DNA of 64,000 nt from assembly GCF_022549775.1 (NCBI RefSeq), contig NZ_JAKZGP010000004.1, positions 1 through 64,000 on the forward strand, in the 5' to 3' direction. The notes beneath the pieces are model-generated. The model saw nothing but the letters and a program-made list of their open reading frames with translations, had not been told where the DNA came from and did no database searches. Origin of the DNA: Belliella filtrata. GTDB taxonomy: Bacteria; Bacteroidota; Bacteroidia; Cytophagales; Cyclobacteriaceae. Shown piece by piece: positions 1-9,011 of the stretch; within the stretch, counting starts at the first letter, position 1; every line of letters starts with the position of its first letter. The translations under genes were made by a program, and so were the position numbers.

Positions 1-160
1 CGATCTCACCTTCAAGTAGTGTATTTACCATACCTTGCAAAATCTCACTGAAAGGACTCTCTTTTCCAAACAACCCTTTTTTACTGTAAAGACGTTCTTT
101 CAAACGTTCACTCATCTCAGGATCATTTAAAATATCCTCAATTCTCTTTTTCTTGTTCAT
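1..160 (-). CDS. IS256-family transposase, N-terminal 53 codons (runs off left edge)
   Basis: The minus-strand frame opens with ATG at 160 (MNKKKRIEDILNDPEMSERL) and stays open to the window edge. The basic start is followed by a GKESPFSEILQGMV segment and then LLEGEI. In IS256-type Mutator-like transposases a similar segment precedes the conserved stretch that leads into the DDE catalytic domain. The catalytic residues lie outside the window, so the family call rests on the N-terminal pattern only. It cannot be told whether the full element is intact. Neighbouring genes belong to core metabolism, so the insertion is probably recent accessory DNA. Confidence 0.6.
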   Translation of the reverse strand, partial: MNKKKRIEDILNDPEMSERLKERLYSKKGLFGKESPFSEILQGMVNTLLEGEI

Positions 161-200
161 CTTTTGTAAAGTTAGCAGACACACTTAAATGAACAGTCTC
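1..200 (-). mobile_element. Terminal part of an IS256-like insertion sequence
   Basis: The first 160 bases encode, on the minus strand, the start of a transposase. The stretch just outside it (about 175-200) reads on the minus strand as GAGACTGTTCATTTAAGTGT and resembles the terminal repeats I remember for IS256-family elements. The element end is therefore put at about 200. The other end and any target duplication lie outside the window, so the boundary is an inference. Confidence 0.55.
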
Positions 201-369
201 GAATTTGGCTAGAATTATATCTAGCCCTTCACCTACACTTTATTACTTCAAACTTATCTGGCGGAAAAAAGAAGCATTTAGGCATTAAGTTTCTACAAGA
301 TTTAGAGATCTTGATTGAATATACTTGGTTCTTTTTTACATTTTACTTTGTACTTTCTTTTATCTCCCT

Positions 370-1347
370 CTACTCTCTTACATTTCCAACATCCTCTCCA
401 AAAATCTCCTTTACTACCCAGCCTTTACCCCAATCATTCATTTCCTCTTCTGTCCAAAGCGCTGGGAAGAAGATTACCTTTTGGAATCGAGGAGGTAAGT
501 ATTTTTGCCAGTTGGTACCTCCAGTAGCTGCAATATCTTGCGGGTCTTTCTGAAGATACCTGACAGCGGATTTGTAATGAGCCAAGGGCCAAAACACATT
601 AGCCTTGAGATCCAATTGTTTCATCAAGTCAATGAGTGCTTGATCCTTATTTTTGCATTCCTCAAATTTCTTCCAAATATTTTTGGATTCAAATGAAACC
701 ATCAGCTCCTTAAGCATTTTACCATATTTCTCTTCAAAAGACTTGAGTGTAAGGGTCTTTTCTCCAGTAGCAAGTTCAATAGCACCTTGCTGCCAATAGA
801 GCATTTCGAACTGCTCATCAGCAGAAAGAGAATTATTTAAACCATTTCTTTTTTCAACATGAAGGAGGTTCTTCACGTCCGTTGACATGATTTCGATGAT
901 TCTAAATTGAGCACTTTGAAATCCTGAAGAAGGAAGTAAGGACATCCGAAATTTTAAGAATTGCTCCTTTTCCATTCCCTTCCACATCACTGCAAAAGAA
1001 GAAATCAAGTGATCAAAATACATGATTATTCGCTCTAGCCTTTGGGTGAAAAAGTTGCTGTCTATAGCTTCCTGATCAGCAATTTGCTCTAGCTCCCATA
1101 TGATCAATTTGAAGTATAGTTCGGTGATCTGATGATAGATGATAAAAATCTTCTCATCCTTAAAAGAAGTCTTTGGCTGTTGAAGTGACAGCAAGACGTC
1201 CAAGTTGATATAATCCCAATAAGTCAAATAATCCGCATAAAGCAATCCCTCAAGATAAGAAGTAAGATCTTGCCCAGAAGCTTTGAATTTCTCTTGAAGT
1301 AACTCTATTTTCTCTAAAACGTCTTTTTGATCAGGAACCGGGCTCAT
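370..1347 (-). CDS. kynA: Tryptophan 2,3-dioxygenase family protein
   Basis: Heme enzyme that opens the indole ring of L-tryptophan with O2 to give N-formylkynurenine, the first step of the kynurenine pathway; cytoplasmic. The 325-residue product has the family landmarks in order: YLTYWDYINLDVLL near residue 40, a His in YHQITELYFK (His72, the position of the substrate-side His), FRMSLLPSSGFQSAQFR near 133, WPLAHYKSA with His257 as likely heme ligand, and ATGGTNWQKYLPP. It is transcribed away from the glutaryl-CoA dehydrogenase gene, an enzyme at the far end of Trp and Lys breakdown. The start at 1347 is the only good ATG. Substrate preference within the TDO family is not proven by sequence. 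Confidence 0.9.
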   Translation of the reverse strand: MSPVPDQKDVLEKIELLQEKFKASGQDLTSYLEGLLYADYLTYWDYINLDVLLSLQQPKTSFKDEKIFIIYHQITELYFKLIIWELEQIADQEAIDSNFFTQRLERIIMYFDHLISSFAVMWKGMEKEQFLKFRMSLLPSSGFQSAQFRIIEIMSTDVKNLLHVEKRNGLNNSLSADEQFEMLYWQQGAIELATGEKTLTLKSFEEKYGKMLKELMVSFESKNIWKKFEECKNKDQALIDLMKQLDLKANVFWPLAHYKSAVRYLQKDPQDIAATGGTNWQKYLPPRFQKVIFFPALWTEEEMNDWGKGWVVKEIFGEDVGNVRE

Positions 1348-1387
1348 GTGCTAAAATTTTGTCAATTAAGGTAGTTTTTTATCTCGC

Positions 1388-1411
1388 TTCTTGCTTAATT
1401 CAAGGCAAGAA
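1388..1411. promoter_or_regulatory. Candidate operator between divergent kynA and gcdH
   Basis: Perfect 7-bp dyad TTCTTGC, 10-base spacer, GCAAGAA, in the 119-bp space between the two divergent starts. The symmetry and position fit a shared regulator site. No clear TAnnTTTG box was found nearby, and a 7-bp dyad can arise by chance. Confidence 0.3.
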
Positions 1412-1466
1412 TGGTGAAATAGCTAGCGCAAAAATCCATTATAATTAGCATAAAACCAAAATAGAT

Positions 1467-2675
1467 ATGAATCCAAATCAAGTAAATACAAAATCTACCA
1501 AACAAGACCTATTTGAAGGCGTTGATTTTTATGAGATTGACGACCTTCTGACAGAAGAGCACAAGTTAATCAGGGGATCGATAAGAGATTTTGTCAAAAA
1601 AGAAATCAGTCCAAATATTGAAAAATGGTCTCAAGATGCTCACTTTCCTTCAGAGATTGTTAAGAAATTTGGAGATGTGGGGGCTTTTGGCCCTCAGATT
1701 CCTGAAGCCTATGGAGGAGGAGGGCTTGACTATATCTCCTATGGATTGATCATGCAAGAAATCGAAAGAGGTGACTCTGGAATGAGAAGCACGGCGTCTG
1801 TTCAGGGCTCTCTGGTCATGTACCCTATTTATAAGTTTGGAAGCGAGGATCAAAAAATGAAGTATCTTCCAAAGCTTGCATCTGGTGAAATGTTAGGTTG
1901 CTTTGGACTTACAGAACCTGATCATGGTTCTAACCCCAGTGGAATGGTTACCAACTTTAAAGATATGGGGGATCACTACCTGCTCAATGGAGCCAAGATG
2001 TGGATTTCCAATGCACCAGAGGCAGATGTGGCTGTAGTTTGGGCAAAAAATGAAGAAGGTCGTATCCATGGATTGATCGTGGAACGAGGTATGGAAGGGT
2101 TCAGTACGCCAACGACACATAGCAAATGGTCGCTTAGGGCTTCATGTACTGGTGAATTAGTCTTTGACAATGTCAAAGTTCCAAAAGAAAACCTACTGCC
2201 AGAAAAATCTGGCCTTGGCGCTCCTATGATGTGCCTAGATTCGGCTAGATATGGTATCGCTTGGGGAGCTGTGGGAGCTGCTATGGACTGCTATGATGCT
2301 GCTCGTAGGTACGCTATAGAAAGAATTCAGTTTGACAAACCTATTGGATCATTTCAATTGATTCAAAAAAAGCTTGCTGAAATGCTCACTGAAATCACCA
2401 AAGCTCAACTGCTCAACTGGAAGCTGGGAAAAATGATGAATGAAGGTAAAGCTAGTACAGCTCAAATTTCCCTTGCAAAACGTAATAATGTAGCCATGGC
2501 CTTGGCTATAGCTAGGGAGGCAAGGCAAATACATGGAGGCATGGGTATCACGGGAGAATACCCTATGATGAGACATATGATGAACCTAGAGTCTGTTATT
2601 ACCTATGAAGGCACCCATGATATTCACCTATTGATCTTAGGTCATGCAATCACCGGAATTCCAGCTTTTAAGTAG
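1467..2675 (+). CDS. gcdH: Glutaryl-CoA dehydrogenase (acyl-CoA dehydrogenase family)
   Basis: FAD enzyme that oxidises and decarboxylates glutaryl-CoA to crotonyl-CoA in lysine and tryptophan degradation. The 402 residues match family length. Seen in order: the N-terminal helical domain, the SGMRSTASVQGSLVMYPIY segment near residue 109 whose Arg corresponds to the glutaryl-recognising Arg, the FGLTEPDHGSNP flavin motif near 152, KWSLRASCTGELVFD, and the catalytic Glu381 in YEGTHDIH near the C-terminus. Those glutaryl-type motifs set it apart from butyryl- or isovaleryl-CoA dehydrogenases. It diverges from kynA, so both may be induced by aromatic amino acids. It is followed by a bidirectional terminator. 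Confidence 0.92.
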   Translation: MNPNQVNTKSTKQDLFEGVDFYEIDDLLTEEHKLIRGSIRDFVKKEISPNIEKWSQDAHFPSEIVKKFGDVGAFGPQIPEAYGGGGLDYISYGLIMQEIERGDSGMRSTASVQGSLVMYPIYKFGSEDQKMKYLPKLASGEMLGCFGLTEPDHGSNPSGMVTNFKDMGDHYLLNGAKMWISNAPEADVAVVWAKNEEGRIHGLIVERGMEGFSTPTTHSKWSLRASCTGELVFDNVKVPKENLLPEKSGLGAPMMCLDSARYGIAWGAVGAAMDCYDAARRYAIERIQFDKPIGSFQLIQKKLAEMLTEITKAQLLNWKLGKMMNEGKASTAQISLAKRNNVAMALAIAREARQIHGGMGITGEYPMMRHMMNLESVITYEGTHDIHLLILGHAITGIPAFK

Positions 2676-2880
2676 TTTGAATTTTGTAGGCCTTATTTGT
2701 AAAAGTAAAAATGCGGTGAAAACATGTGGCTCTTTTTAGAAATTGGATGTTATTTGATACTTGACAGAAAATCATTCTATGATTACCATCACCGATCACA
2801 AAGAAAAATGTCTTTGAATGAACCAAAACTTAGCAATCAATACCTAAGTGATTATTATTCCCGATCCATTGAAACTTTAG

Positions 2881-2907
2881 AAAAAAGCCCATTCCCGGGC
2901 TTTTTTT
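2881..2907. terminator. Bidirectional Rho-independent terminator
   Basis: AAAAAAGCCC, loop ATTCCC, GGGCTTTTTTT. The stem is flanked by A-tract and T-tract, so it can end gcdH transcription from the left and trmH transcription from the right. The trmH stop codon sits at its edge. Confidence 0.85.
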
Positions 2908-3589
2908 ATTTGATTTTACTATAAAACTCTCTTTCGTGGATATCAGCATTTTTCACAATCGCTCTGTACCATTTTGATCTCAGTTTTTCTTTTTCAAATT
3001 CATCAATATAAAAATCAGGTATTTGCATAGACAAGGCCTTTCGCTGTAAGTCAAACAAAAAAATAGAGGCAGCCACAGATATATTAAAACTCTCTGTAAA
3101 CCCATCCATTGGAATATGAACCAAACCATCTGCTTTTGCAATCATTTCTTCACTTACGCCTTCATGTTCATTGCCAAAAACCAATGCCGTCTTCTCCGTC
3201 GCAGGTAGGTCGTGTATGGATATGCTTCCCGTTCGTGGACTTGTTGCATATACTTTGAAGCCTTTTGCTCTTAGGTCAGATAAGCAACAAGCTACTCCAT
3301 TGCCTCCATAGTTGCTGTATTTATGAATATCTACCCATTGGGATGCTCCTCTTGTGACATAAGGATTGACTTTATATTCTTGCTCATCCTCAATCATATA
3401 CACATCTTGAATTCCAAAGCAATCAGCCGTCCTGAGGACGGCCGAAGCATTGTGTGACTTGTAGATATTTTCCAGCACAATGGTGAAATACTTGGTTCTT
3501 TTTGCCATCACTGCCTCCATCATTTCTAATTTGTGAGGTGTAATGTATGTGGCCAAATATGCTAAGAATTGCTTCTCTTTCTCCTCCAT
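2906..3589 (-). CDS. trmH: SpoU-class tRNA 2'-O-methyltransferase, TrmH-like
   Basis: SPOUT-fold methyltransferase that uses S-adenosylmethionine; the best match is the enzyme methylating the 2'-O of G18 in tRNA. All three SpoU motifs are visible: NIYKSHNASAVLRTADCFG (motif 1, with the Asn and Arg), ALVFGNEHEGVSEEMI (motif 2), and IPMDGFTESFNISVAASI (motif 3, the knot). At 227 residues it fits TrmH without the extra L30e-like domain of RlmB. It lies 9 bases downstream of parC on the same strand and probably shares its transcript. Which RNA it modifies cannot be read from the sequence with certainty. Confidence 0.85.
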   Translation of the reverse strand: MEEKEKQFLAYLATYITPHKLEMMEAVMAKRTKYFTIVLENIYKSHNASAVLRTADCFGIQDVYMIEDEQEYKVNPYVTRGASQWVDIHKYSNYGGNGVACCLSDLRAKGFKVYATSPRTGSISIHDLPATEKTALVFGNEHEGVSEEMIAKADGLVHIPMDGFTESFNISVAASIFLFDLQRKALSMQIPDFYIDEFEKEKLRSKWYRAIVKNADIHEREFYSKIK

Positions 3590-3598
3590 GCTTTGAAT

Positions 3599-6223
3599 TT
3601 AAAATAAACCTAACTGATCCTCATCCTCTTTTTGAATCTTCAGATCCAAAGTAGTACCTACTGGAATAGAATCATCCGTTTCCCCTTCTCCCTCTGAATT
3701 ACCATCATCTTCACCCTCCTTTTCATTCTTCTTTGGCTCGATCAATTCAAGCGAAAGAATAGGGTGTGAGGAAACTTTATTTCCCATCGCTTTCCATCCT
3801 TTGACATCTATTAGCATGTCAAAATCGTATTCTACAAATTCCTTCTCTTTACCTTTTTGAAGTTCTACTTTGACTTGTGGATCTTTTGCAGTTGTGATCA
3901 AGGTTAGTGTTGATTGCTTATGATCTGAGATGAAATTGAATTTTTTATTGAGCGTAGAAGTCTCTATCAAGAACCTTTTGACAATATAATTCTTAGATAT
4001 CCCATCAAAGTAAATCGCAGATACTACTTTCTGAACATCAAACTTCTGTATCAATAGAACTTGTTGAGACTCATACCTATTGGTCAATTCAAATGTAGTC
4101 AACTCATATTCTCCATTTTTGTAGAATACGATAATCTTATCTTCTCCAAGAAAATTCCCTATCAAAGTACCTCTCTGATCGGTATTTAATCTACCTACTG
4201 AAGGATCATAATACACATCCAAGCCTCCTAAGGTAGAAACTCCTTCCATTTTAAACTGAATTTTTCTAACTGGATATCTTGTCAGAATATTACCACCAGC
4301 ACCTCTACCCTTGATTTCAATCGTACTAAACTCAAAGTCAAATACCTTTACTCTTGCCTTGGCTCCTTGCGTCAAATAGACAGTTACTATTTCTGCTTCT
4401 CCATTAGGATTGGCAGTGAGATAGAGGACCTTGGAGCCTTTAGTTCCCTTTGTCAATGGGTATTCTCTATCCCTTGTCACTGCAAGCACTTGAAAACGCT
4501 TCACCATAGCCCTTCCAGAGATTCCGTCTAAGTAGATCAGGTTATAAACCATACGCTCATCTCCTTTTCTGAAAATCCCTACATACAATATATCCTTGCC
4601 TACAAATCCCTTCTCCTGAATCCTGGTGACCATACATACACCATCTCTTCGTATTACAATCACATCATCCAGATCAGAGCAATCACATACAAACTCATCT
4701 TTCTTCAATCCATACCCCACAAATCCATCTGCTCTATTGACGTATAGTTTGGCGTTATTTGCAGCTACTACCGTGGCTTCGATTTGGTCAAAAGTCCTGA
4801 TCTCAGTCTTACGTTCTCTGCCTTTACCATATTTTGCAAGCAAATTCTCATAGTACTTGATCGCAAAAGCGGTCAAATTCTTCAAGTTATGATTGACTTC
4901 TTTGAGCTCATCTTGCAGCTTTTTCATCAACTCGTCTGCTTTGAAGGCATCGAATTTAGAAATCCTTTTTATTCGAATTTCAGTAAGCCTGATAATATCA
5001 TCTGTGGTAATCTCTCTGTAGAAATCTGGCTTGAACGGATCTAAACCTTTGTCAATAGTCTGTATTACCGCATCCCAAGTTTCACACTCCTCTATGTCTC
5101 TATAGATCCTGTTTTCGATAAAAATCTTTTCCAAAGATGAAAAAAGAAGCTTTTCCATCAATTCAGCCTTTCGAATCTCAAGCTCTCTCTTGAGCAAAGC
5201 TTTTGTCTGCTTGGTATTGTATTCCAAGATATCATTGACAGAAAGAAAAACTGGTTTCTCTTCAATGATAACGCAGGCATTTGGTGAAATACTTACTTCA
5301 CAATCAGTAAATGCATAGAGTGCATCTATTGTCATGTCAGGAGACTGCCCTGGTGCAAGCTGGATTGCGATTTCAACTTCTGCAGCAGTATTGTCTACTA
5401 CTTTTTTGATTTTGATCTTCCCCTTGTCATTGGCCTTGATGATCGAATCTATCAAAGAATTGGTAGTAGTACCAAAAGGTATATCTTTGATTAATAAAGT
5501 TTTATTATCCCCTTCTTCAATCTTTGCCCTAACTTTTATTTTCCCACCTCTAAGCCCTTCATTGTATTCTGAAAAATCTGCCATCCCTCCAGTAGGGAAA
5601 TCAGGAAGTATATTGGTCCTCTCTCCTTGAAGTATTTGAATAGAACCTTGTATCAATTCAATAAAGTTATGAGGCAGAATCTTAGTAGATAAGCCAACTG
5701 CAATTCCTTCCACACCTTGAGCAAGTAAAAGTGGAAATTTTACAGGAAGGGTAACTGGCTCCTTTTTTCTACCATCATAAGACAGTTGCCATTCAGTAGT
5801 CTGTGGATTGAAAACTACCTCAAGGGCAAATTTAGACAACCTAGCTTCAATATACCTAGATGCAGCAGCTCCATCTCCAGTACGGATATCTCCCCAGTTT
5901 CCTTGAGTTTCTATCAAAAGCTCCTTTTGCCCCAAATTGACAATCGCATCACCTATAGATTGATCACCATGTGGATGATATTGCATAGACTGACCGATGA
6001 TATTTGCCACCTTATTGAATCTCCCATCATCCATCTCTTTCATGGCGTGAAGGATTCTTCGCTGTACTGGCTTGAGACCATCTTCTATAGCTGGAACAGC
6101 CCTTTCAAGAATCACATAAGAAGCATAGTCCAAAAACCACTCCTTATACATTCCTGTAACAGGAATGGATTCATTTAAGCTTTTGTCGTTTTCCTCTGGT
6201 ATATTTTTATTTTCCTCGCTCAT
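3599..6223 (-). CDS. parC: DNA topoisomerase IV subunit A
   Basis: Cleaves and rejoins DNA in the type II topoisomerase that unlinks daughter chromosomes, acting with ParE. The N-terminal breakage-reunion domain shows ERAVPAIEDGLKPVQRRILH near residue 40, YHPHGDQSIGDAIV, and the catalytic Tyr124 in AASRYIEARL. The C-terminal part is a degenerate beta-pinwheel without a clear GyrA box, as expected for ParC. The tail from about residue 830 is rich in Glu, Asp and Gly. At 874 residues it is long for the family but normal for Bacteroidota. A separate gyrA is at 45278-47818, so this is the second type II system. parE is just upstream. Confidence 0.93.
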   Translation of the reverse strand: MSEENKNIPEENDKSLNESIPVTGMYKEWFLDYASYVILERAVPAIEDGLKPVQRRILHAMKEMDDGRFNKVANIIGQSMQYHPHGDQSIGDAIVNLGQKELLIETQGNWGDIRTGDGAAASRYIEARLSKFALEVVFNPQTTEWQLSYDGRKKEPVTLPVKFPLLLAQGVEGIAVGLSTKILPHNFIELIQGSIQILQGERTNILPDFPTGGMADFSEYNEGLRGGKIKVRAKIEEGDNKTLLIKDIPFGTTTNSLIDSIIKANDKGKIKIKKVVDNTAAEVEIAIQLAPGQSPDMTIDALYAFTDCEVSISPNACVIIEEKPVFLSVNDILEYNTKQTKALLKRELEIRKAELMEKLLFSSLEKIFIENRIYRDIEECETWDAVIQTIDKGLDPFKPDFYREITTDDIIRLTEIRIKRISKFDAFKADELMKKLQDELKEVNHNLKNLTAFAIKYYENLLAKYGKGRERKTEIRTFDQIEATVVAANNAKLYVNRADGFVGYGLKKDEFVCDCSDLDDVIVIRRDGVCMVTRIQEKGFVGKDILYVGIFRKGDERMVYNLIYLDGISGRAMVKRFQVLAVTRDREYPLTKGTKGSKVLYLTANPNGEAEIVTVYLTQGAKARVKVFDFEFSTIEIKGRGAGGNILTRYPVRKIQFKMEGVSTLGGLDVYYDPSVGRLNTDQRGTLIGNFLGEDKIIVFYKNGEYELTTFELTNRYESQQVLLIQKFDVQKVVSAIYFDGISKNYIVKRFLIETSTLNKKFNFISDHKQSTLTLITTAKDPQVKVELQKGKEKEFVEYDFDMLIDVKGWKAMGNKVSSHPILSLELIEPKKNEKEGEDDGNSEGEGETDDSIPVGTTLDLKIQKEDEDQLGLF

Positions 6224-6282
6224 GCAATGTACTTATTATACAATTTCTTTATTAACATCCCTGCCGAAGCTGAGAATTTTAG

Positions 6283-6299
6283 TCCCGATAGGCATCGGA
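6283..6299. repeat. Short palindromic repeat between parE and parC
   Basis: TCCCGATAGGCATCGGA forms a CCGAT / ATCGG hairpin with an AGGC loop. It resembles a TCCCGATAGCTATCGGGA palindrome that I recall as scattered through Bacteroidota intergenic DNA, here slightly degenerate. Its copy number cannot be judged from this window. Confidence 0.4.
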
Positions 6300-6362
6300 A
6301 TTAGATCTTAGAGCTAAGATTTGACATAGCCTCAGCCTGATAAAAACTAACTTTACTTAATA

Positions 6363-6450
6363 GTCTCTTTTCCGCCTCTTGTTTCTTGCCTCTTGTCTCT
6401 AATCTCTCGTTTCTCGTCGCTATCTCGCTGTTTCTCGCTTCTCGCTTCTC
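6363..6450. repeat. Degenerate heptad purine/pyrimidine repeat
   Basis: The plus strand is a C/T-rich tract. Read on the minus strand it breaks into about ten imperfect 7-base units such as GAGAAGC, GAGAAAC, GAGACAA and GAGGCAA. It lies between the parE stop and the parC start, just touching the parE stop codon. Frames through it give artificial Arg/Glu-rich peptides, so it is not treated as coding. Confidence 0.7.
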
Positions 6451-8350
6451 AAGCCGCAGTATCTTCCTCTTCATCAGATCCTTTTCCTGCAGGATCATCA
6501 TGGACAATATCTTTTTCGATTTTGAGGTTATCGATGATAAATGTTTGTCTATCGGGCGTATTTTTCCCCATATAGAAACCTAGCAGGTCAGCTATTTTTG
6601 TTTCTTTATTCAAGATGATGGGCTCTAGCCTGATATCTTCACCGATAAAAGTCCCAAATTCATTAGGAGAAATTTCTCCTAACCCCTTAAATCGCGTGAT
6701 TTCAGCCGTTTTCCCAAGCTTGTGAATGGCACGTTGTCTTTCTTCATCAGTGTAGCAGTAGATCGTTTCCTTCTTATTTCTCACCCTAAATAGTGGGGTA
6801 TCTAAGATATATAAGTGACCATTTTTCACCAAATCTGGGAAGAATTGTAGAAAATAAGTCATGATCAGAAGTCTAATGTGCATGCCATCAACATCCGCAT
6901 CTGTTGCTATCACAATTTTTCTATACCTAAGACCATCTATACCATCTTCGATATTCAAGGCATGTTGCAACAAGTTGAATTCTTCATTTTCATAGACTAC
7001 TTTTTTGGTCATCCCGAAGCAGTTCAAAGGCTTACCTCTTAAAGAAAATACGGCTTGAGTTTGTACGTCTCTTGACTTGGTAATCGAACCTGATGCAGAG
7101 TCCCCTTCTGTGATAAAGAGCATGGTGTTGTTTTTTTTCTCTTCATCACTTTTGGGATCATCATAATGAACCCTACAATCTCTCAATTTCTTATTGTGAA
7201 GGTTGGCTTTTTTAGCCCTTTCATTTGCAAGCTTTTTGATACCAGAGATTTCCTTACGCTCACGTTCGGATTGTAAGATTCTTTTCAACAAAGCATCCGC
7301 TGTTGCAGGATTTTTATGAAGGTAGTTGTCTAGTTCAGTTTTGAGAAAATCGTTGACAAATGTTCTCAAGGTAGGACCATCTGGCCCTGTAGTCTGCGAA
7401 CCAAGTTTGGTCTTGGTCTGTGATTCGAAAACTGGCTCCTGAACCCTCACCGCAATAGCAGCAACTACACTTTGTCGAATATCAGAAGCATCATAATCTT
7501 TCTTGTAAAACTCTCTGATAGTCTTTACAATAGCCTCTCTAAATGCCGCTAAGTGAGTACCTCCTTGTGTGGTAAACTGTCCGTTGACGAAGGAATAGTA
7601 CTCTTCACCATATTGATTGCTATGGGTAATTGCTACTTCTATATCATTGCCTTTCAGATGGATAATAGGATACCTGCTACTCTCTTCATCTACTTTTCTC
7701 TGTAGGAGGTCATAGAGCCCCTTTTCAGAAAAGTATTTCTTCCCGTTAAAGTTGATCGTCAGTCCAGCATTCAAAAATGCATAGTTCCAAATTTGATTTT
7801 CTAGGTATTCTGGAATGAAATGGTAGTTTTTGAACACTGAAGCATCTGGGGAAAAAATAATTTTCGTTCCATTTCTATCCGAAGATTTGCTAATGGGTTG
7901 ATCTTTGACCAGAACGCCTTTTTCAAATTCAGCTACTTTGGTTTCCCCATCCCTATAGGATTGTACTTTGAAGTAGTCTGACAAAGCATTTACCGCTTTG
8001 GTACCTACCCCATTCAAGCCTACAGATTTTTGGAAAGCTCCCGAATCGTACTTACCTCCAGTATTTATCTTGGAAACACAATCTATTACCTTCCCTAGAG
8101 GAATACCTCGTCCATAATCTCTTACCTCTACTTTATGCTCAGATATTTTGATATCGATCGTACGACCATGTCCCATCATGTGCTCATCGATACTATTGTC
8201 CAAAATCTCTTTAACAAGTACATAGATACCGTCATCTTGAGCACTACCATCTCCCAACTTACCGATATACATACCTGGCCTAAGCCTGATATGCTCTCTC
8301 CAATCCAAGGACTTGATACTATCTTCTGTGTATTGAACGTTTTCTGCCAT
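6449..8350 (-). CDS. parE: DNA topoisomerase IV subunit B
   Basis: ATPase subunit of topoisomerase IV. The N-terminal GHKL domain shows [20 protein letters not shown] (Mg2+-binding Asn/Glu region), and [10 protein letters not shown] transducer domain follows. The TOPRIM domain has TEGDSASGS with the catalytic Glu and [11 protein letters not shown] with the metal-binding Asp pair. The short 633-residue form lacks the insertion found in proteobacterial GyrB. It ends with an acidic tail. parC lies downstream after a 225-base gap containing two repeats, and trmH follows, so parE-parC-trmH is probably one transcriptional unit. Confidence 0.93.
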   Translation of the reverse strand: MAENVQYTEDSIKSLDWREHIRLRPGMYIGKLGDGSAQDDGIYVLVKEILDNSIDEHMMGHGRTIDIKISEHKVEVRDYGRGIPLGKVIDCVSKINTGGKYDSGAFQKSVGLNGVGTKAVNALSDYFKVQSYRDGETKVAEFEKGVLVKDQPISKSSDRNGTKIIFSPDASVFKNYHFIPEYLENQIWNYAFLNAGLTINFNGKKYFSEKGLYDLLQRKVDEESSRYPIIHLKGNDIEVAITHSNQYGEEYYSFVNGQFTTQGGTHLAAFREAIVKTIREFYKKDYDASDIRQSVVAAIAVRVQEPVFESQTKTKLGSQTTGPDGPTLRTFVNDFLKTELDNYLHKNPATADALLKRILQSERERKEISGIKKLANERAKKANLHNKKLRDCRVHYDDPKSDEEKKNNTMLFITEGDSASGSITKSRDVQTQAVFSLRGKPLNCFGMTKKVVYENEEFNLLQHALNIEDGIDGLRYRKIVIATDADVDGMHIRLLIMTYFLQFFPDLVKNGHLYILDTPLFRVRNKKETIYCYTDEERQRAIHKLGKTAEITRFKGLGEISPNEFGTFIGEDIRLEPIILNKETKIADLLGFYMGKNTPDRQTFIIDNLKIEKDIVHDDPAGKGSDEEEDTAA

Positions 8351-8390
8351 TTTCTAAATCTCCACTTAATTGACTATGATAATATTCAGG

Positions 8391-8897
8391 TTACTGGCCT
8401 AATTTTACGGAATTGAACTTCTTTATCAAAATCCAAAATAATGCTCCTATCCAAACCGTAAACAAAATCGGGACAAGGTAAAAGAAAAAGCTGAAGTCAC
8501 CAGCACTAATCTCATGCTGATTGTTGATACTATGTATAAAGAAAGCCATGATAATCAATGCAACATTTACAATTCCTACAAAGCTATACATCCATGCTAG
8601 CATGTAATCAGTCAACAATTCTCCTTTGGGGAAAATCCTTCTCAAGCTTGGCACACTTTGATTTTCTATCACTTTGGCAGGTATCACCAAAGCAATGTTA
8701 AGCAATATAAAAGTGATAACTCCTCCATAAAAAAATGTTTCCTTAGTCAGTACCTTGTCAAATCCTCCACCTTCATCTAACTGATATGCTACAATATCTG
8801 CGAGTGCAGCATATATGTAAAGAAACACAAATACAAATAATAATACTGTCGCAAAATGGAATACTTTACCAAATCTATAATACATCATGTTTGTCAA
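8391..8897 (-). CDS. Conserved four-helix membrane protein of unknown function
   Basis: I do not recognise a named family. The 168 residues form four hydrophobic spans (about 13-33, 55-75, 100-123 and 135-158) with short polar loops and a positively charged C-terminus, so it is an inner-membrane protein. It is 40 bases upstream of parE on the same strand and diverges from the desaturase-like gene at 9012. Codon use is like its neighbours and no catalytic motif is visible. It could sit in the same transcript as parE, but nothing in the sequence links its role to topoisomerase. Confidence 0.7.
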   Translation of the reverse strand: MTNMMYYRFGKVFHFATVLLFVFVFLYIYAALADIVAYQLDEGGGFDKVLTKETFFYGGVITFILLNIALVIPAKVIENQSVPSLRRIFPKGELLTDYMLAWMYSFVGIVNVALIIMAFFIHSINNQHEISAGDFSFFFYLVPILFTVWIGALFWILIKKFNSVKLGQ

Positions 8898-9011
8898 ATT
8901 AAGGCGCTAATATAAAGATTTATGCTAAGCAAAATCGAATCTGATTTTTCGTTTATTCAGTTTTTATAATTAGTTTTCTGACAACATTAAACCCAAAAAG
9001 CTGATAATAAG

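Noticed and set aside
2724-2924. 66-residue plus-strand ORF after gcdH
   Set aside because: Its last codons are the terminator hairpin itself and the composition does not look like a protein. It is an open frame in an intergenic region.
6301-6507. Arg/Glu-rich 68-residue minus-strand ORF between parE and parC
   Set aside because: It is the translation of the heptad repeat plus part of the parE end in another frame. The pattern comes from the repeat, not selection.
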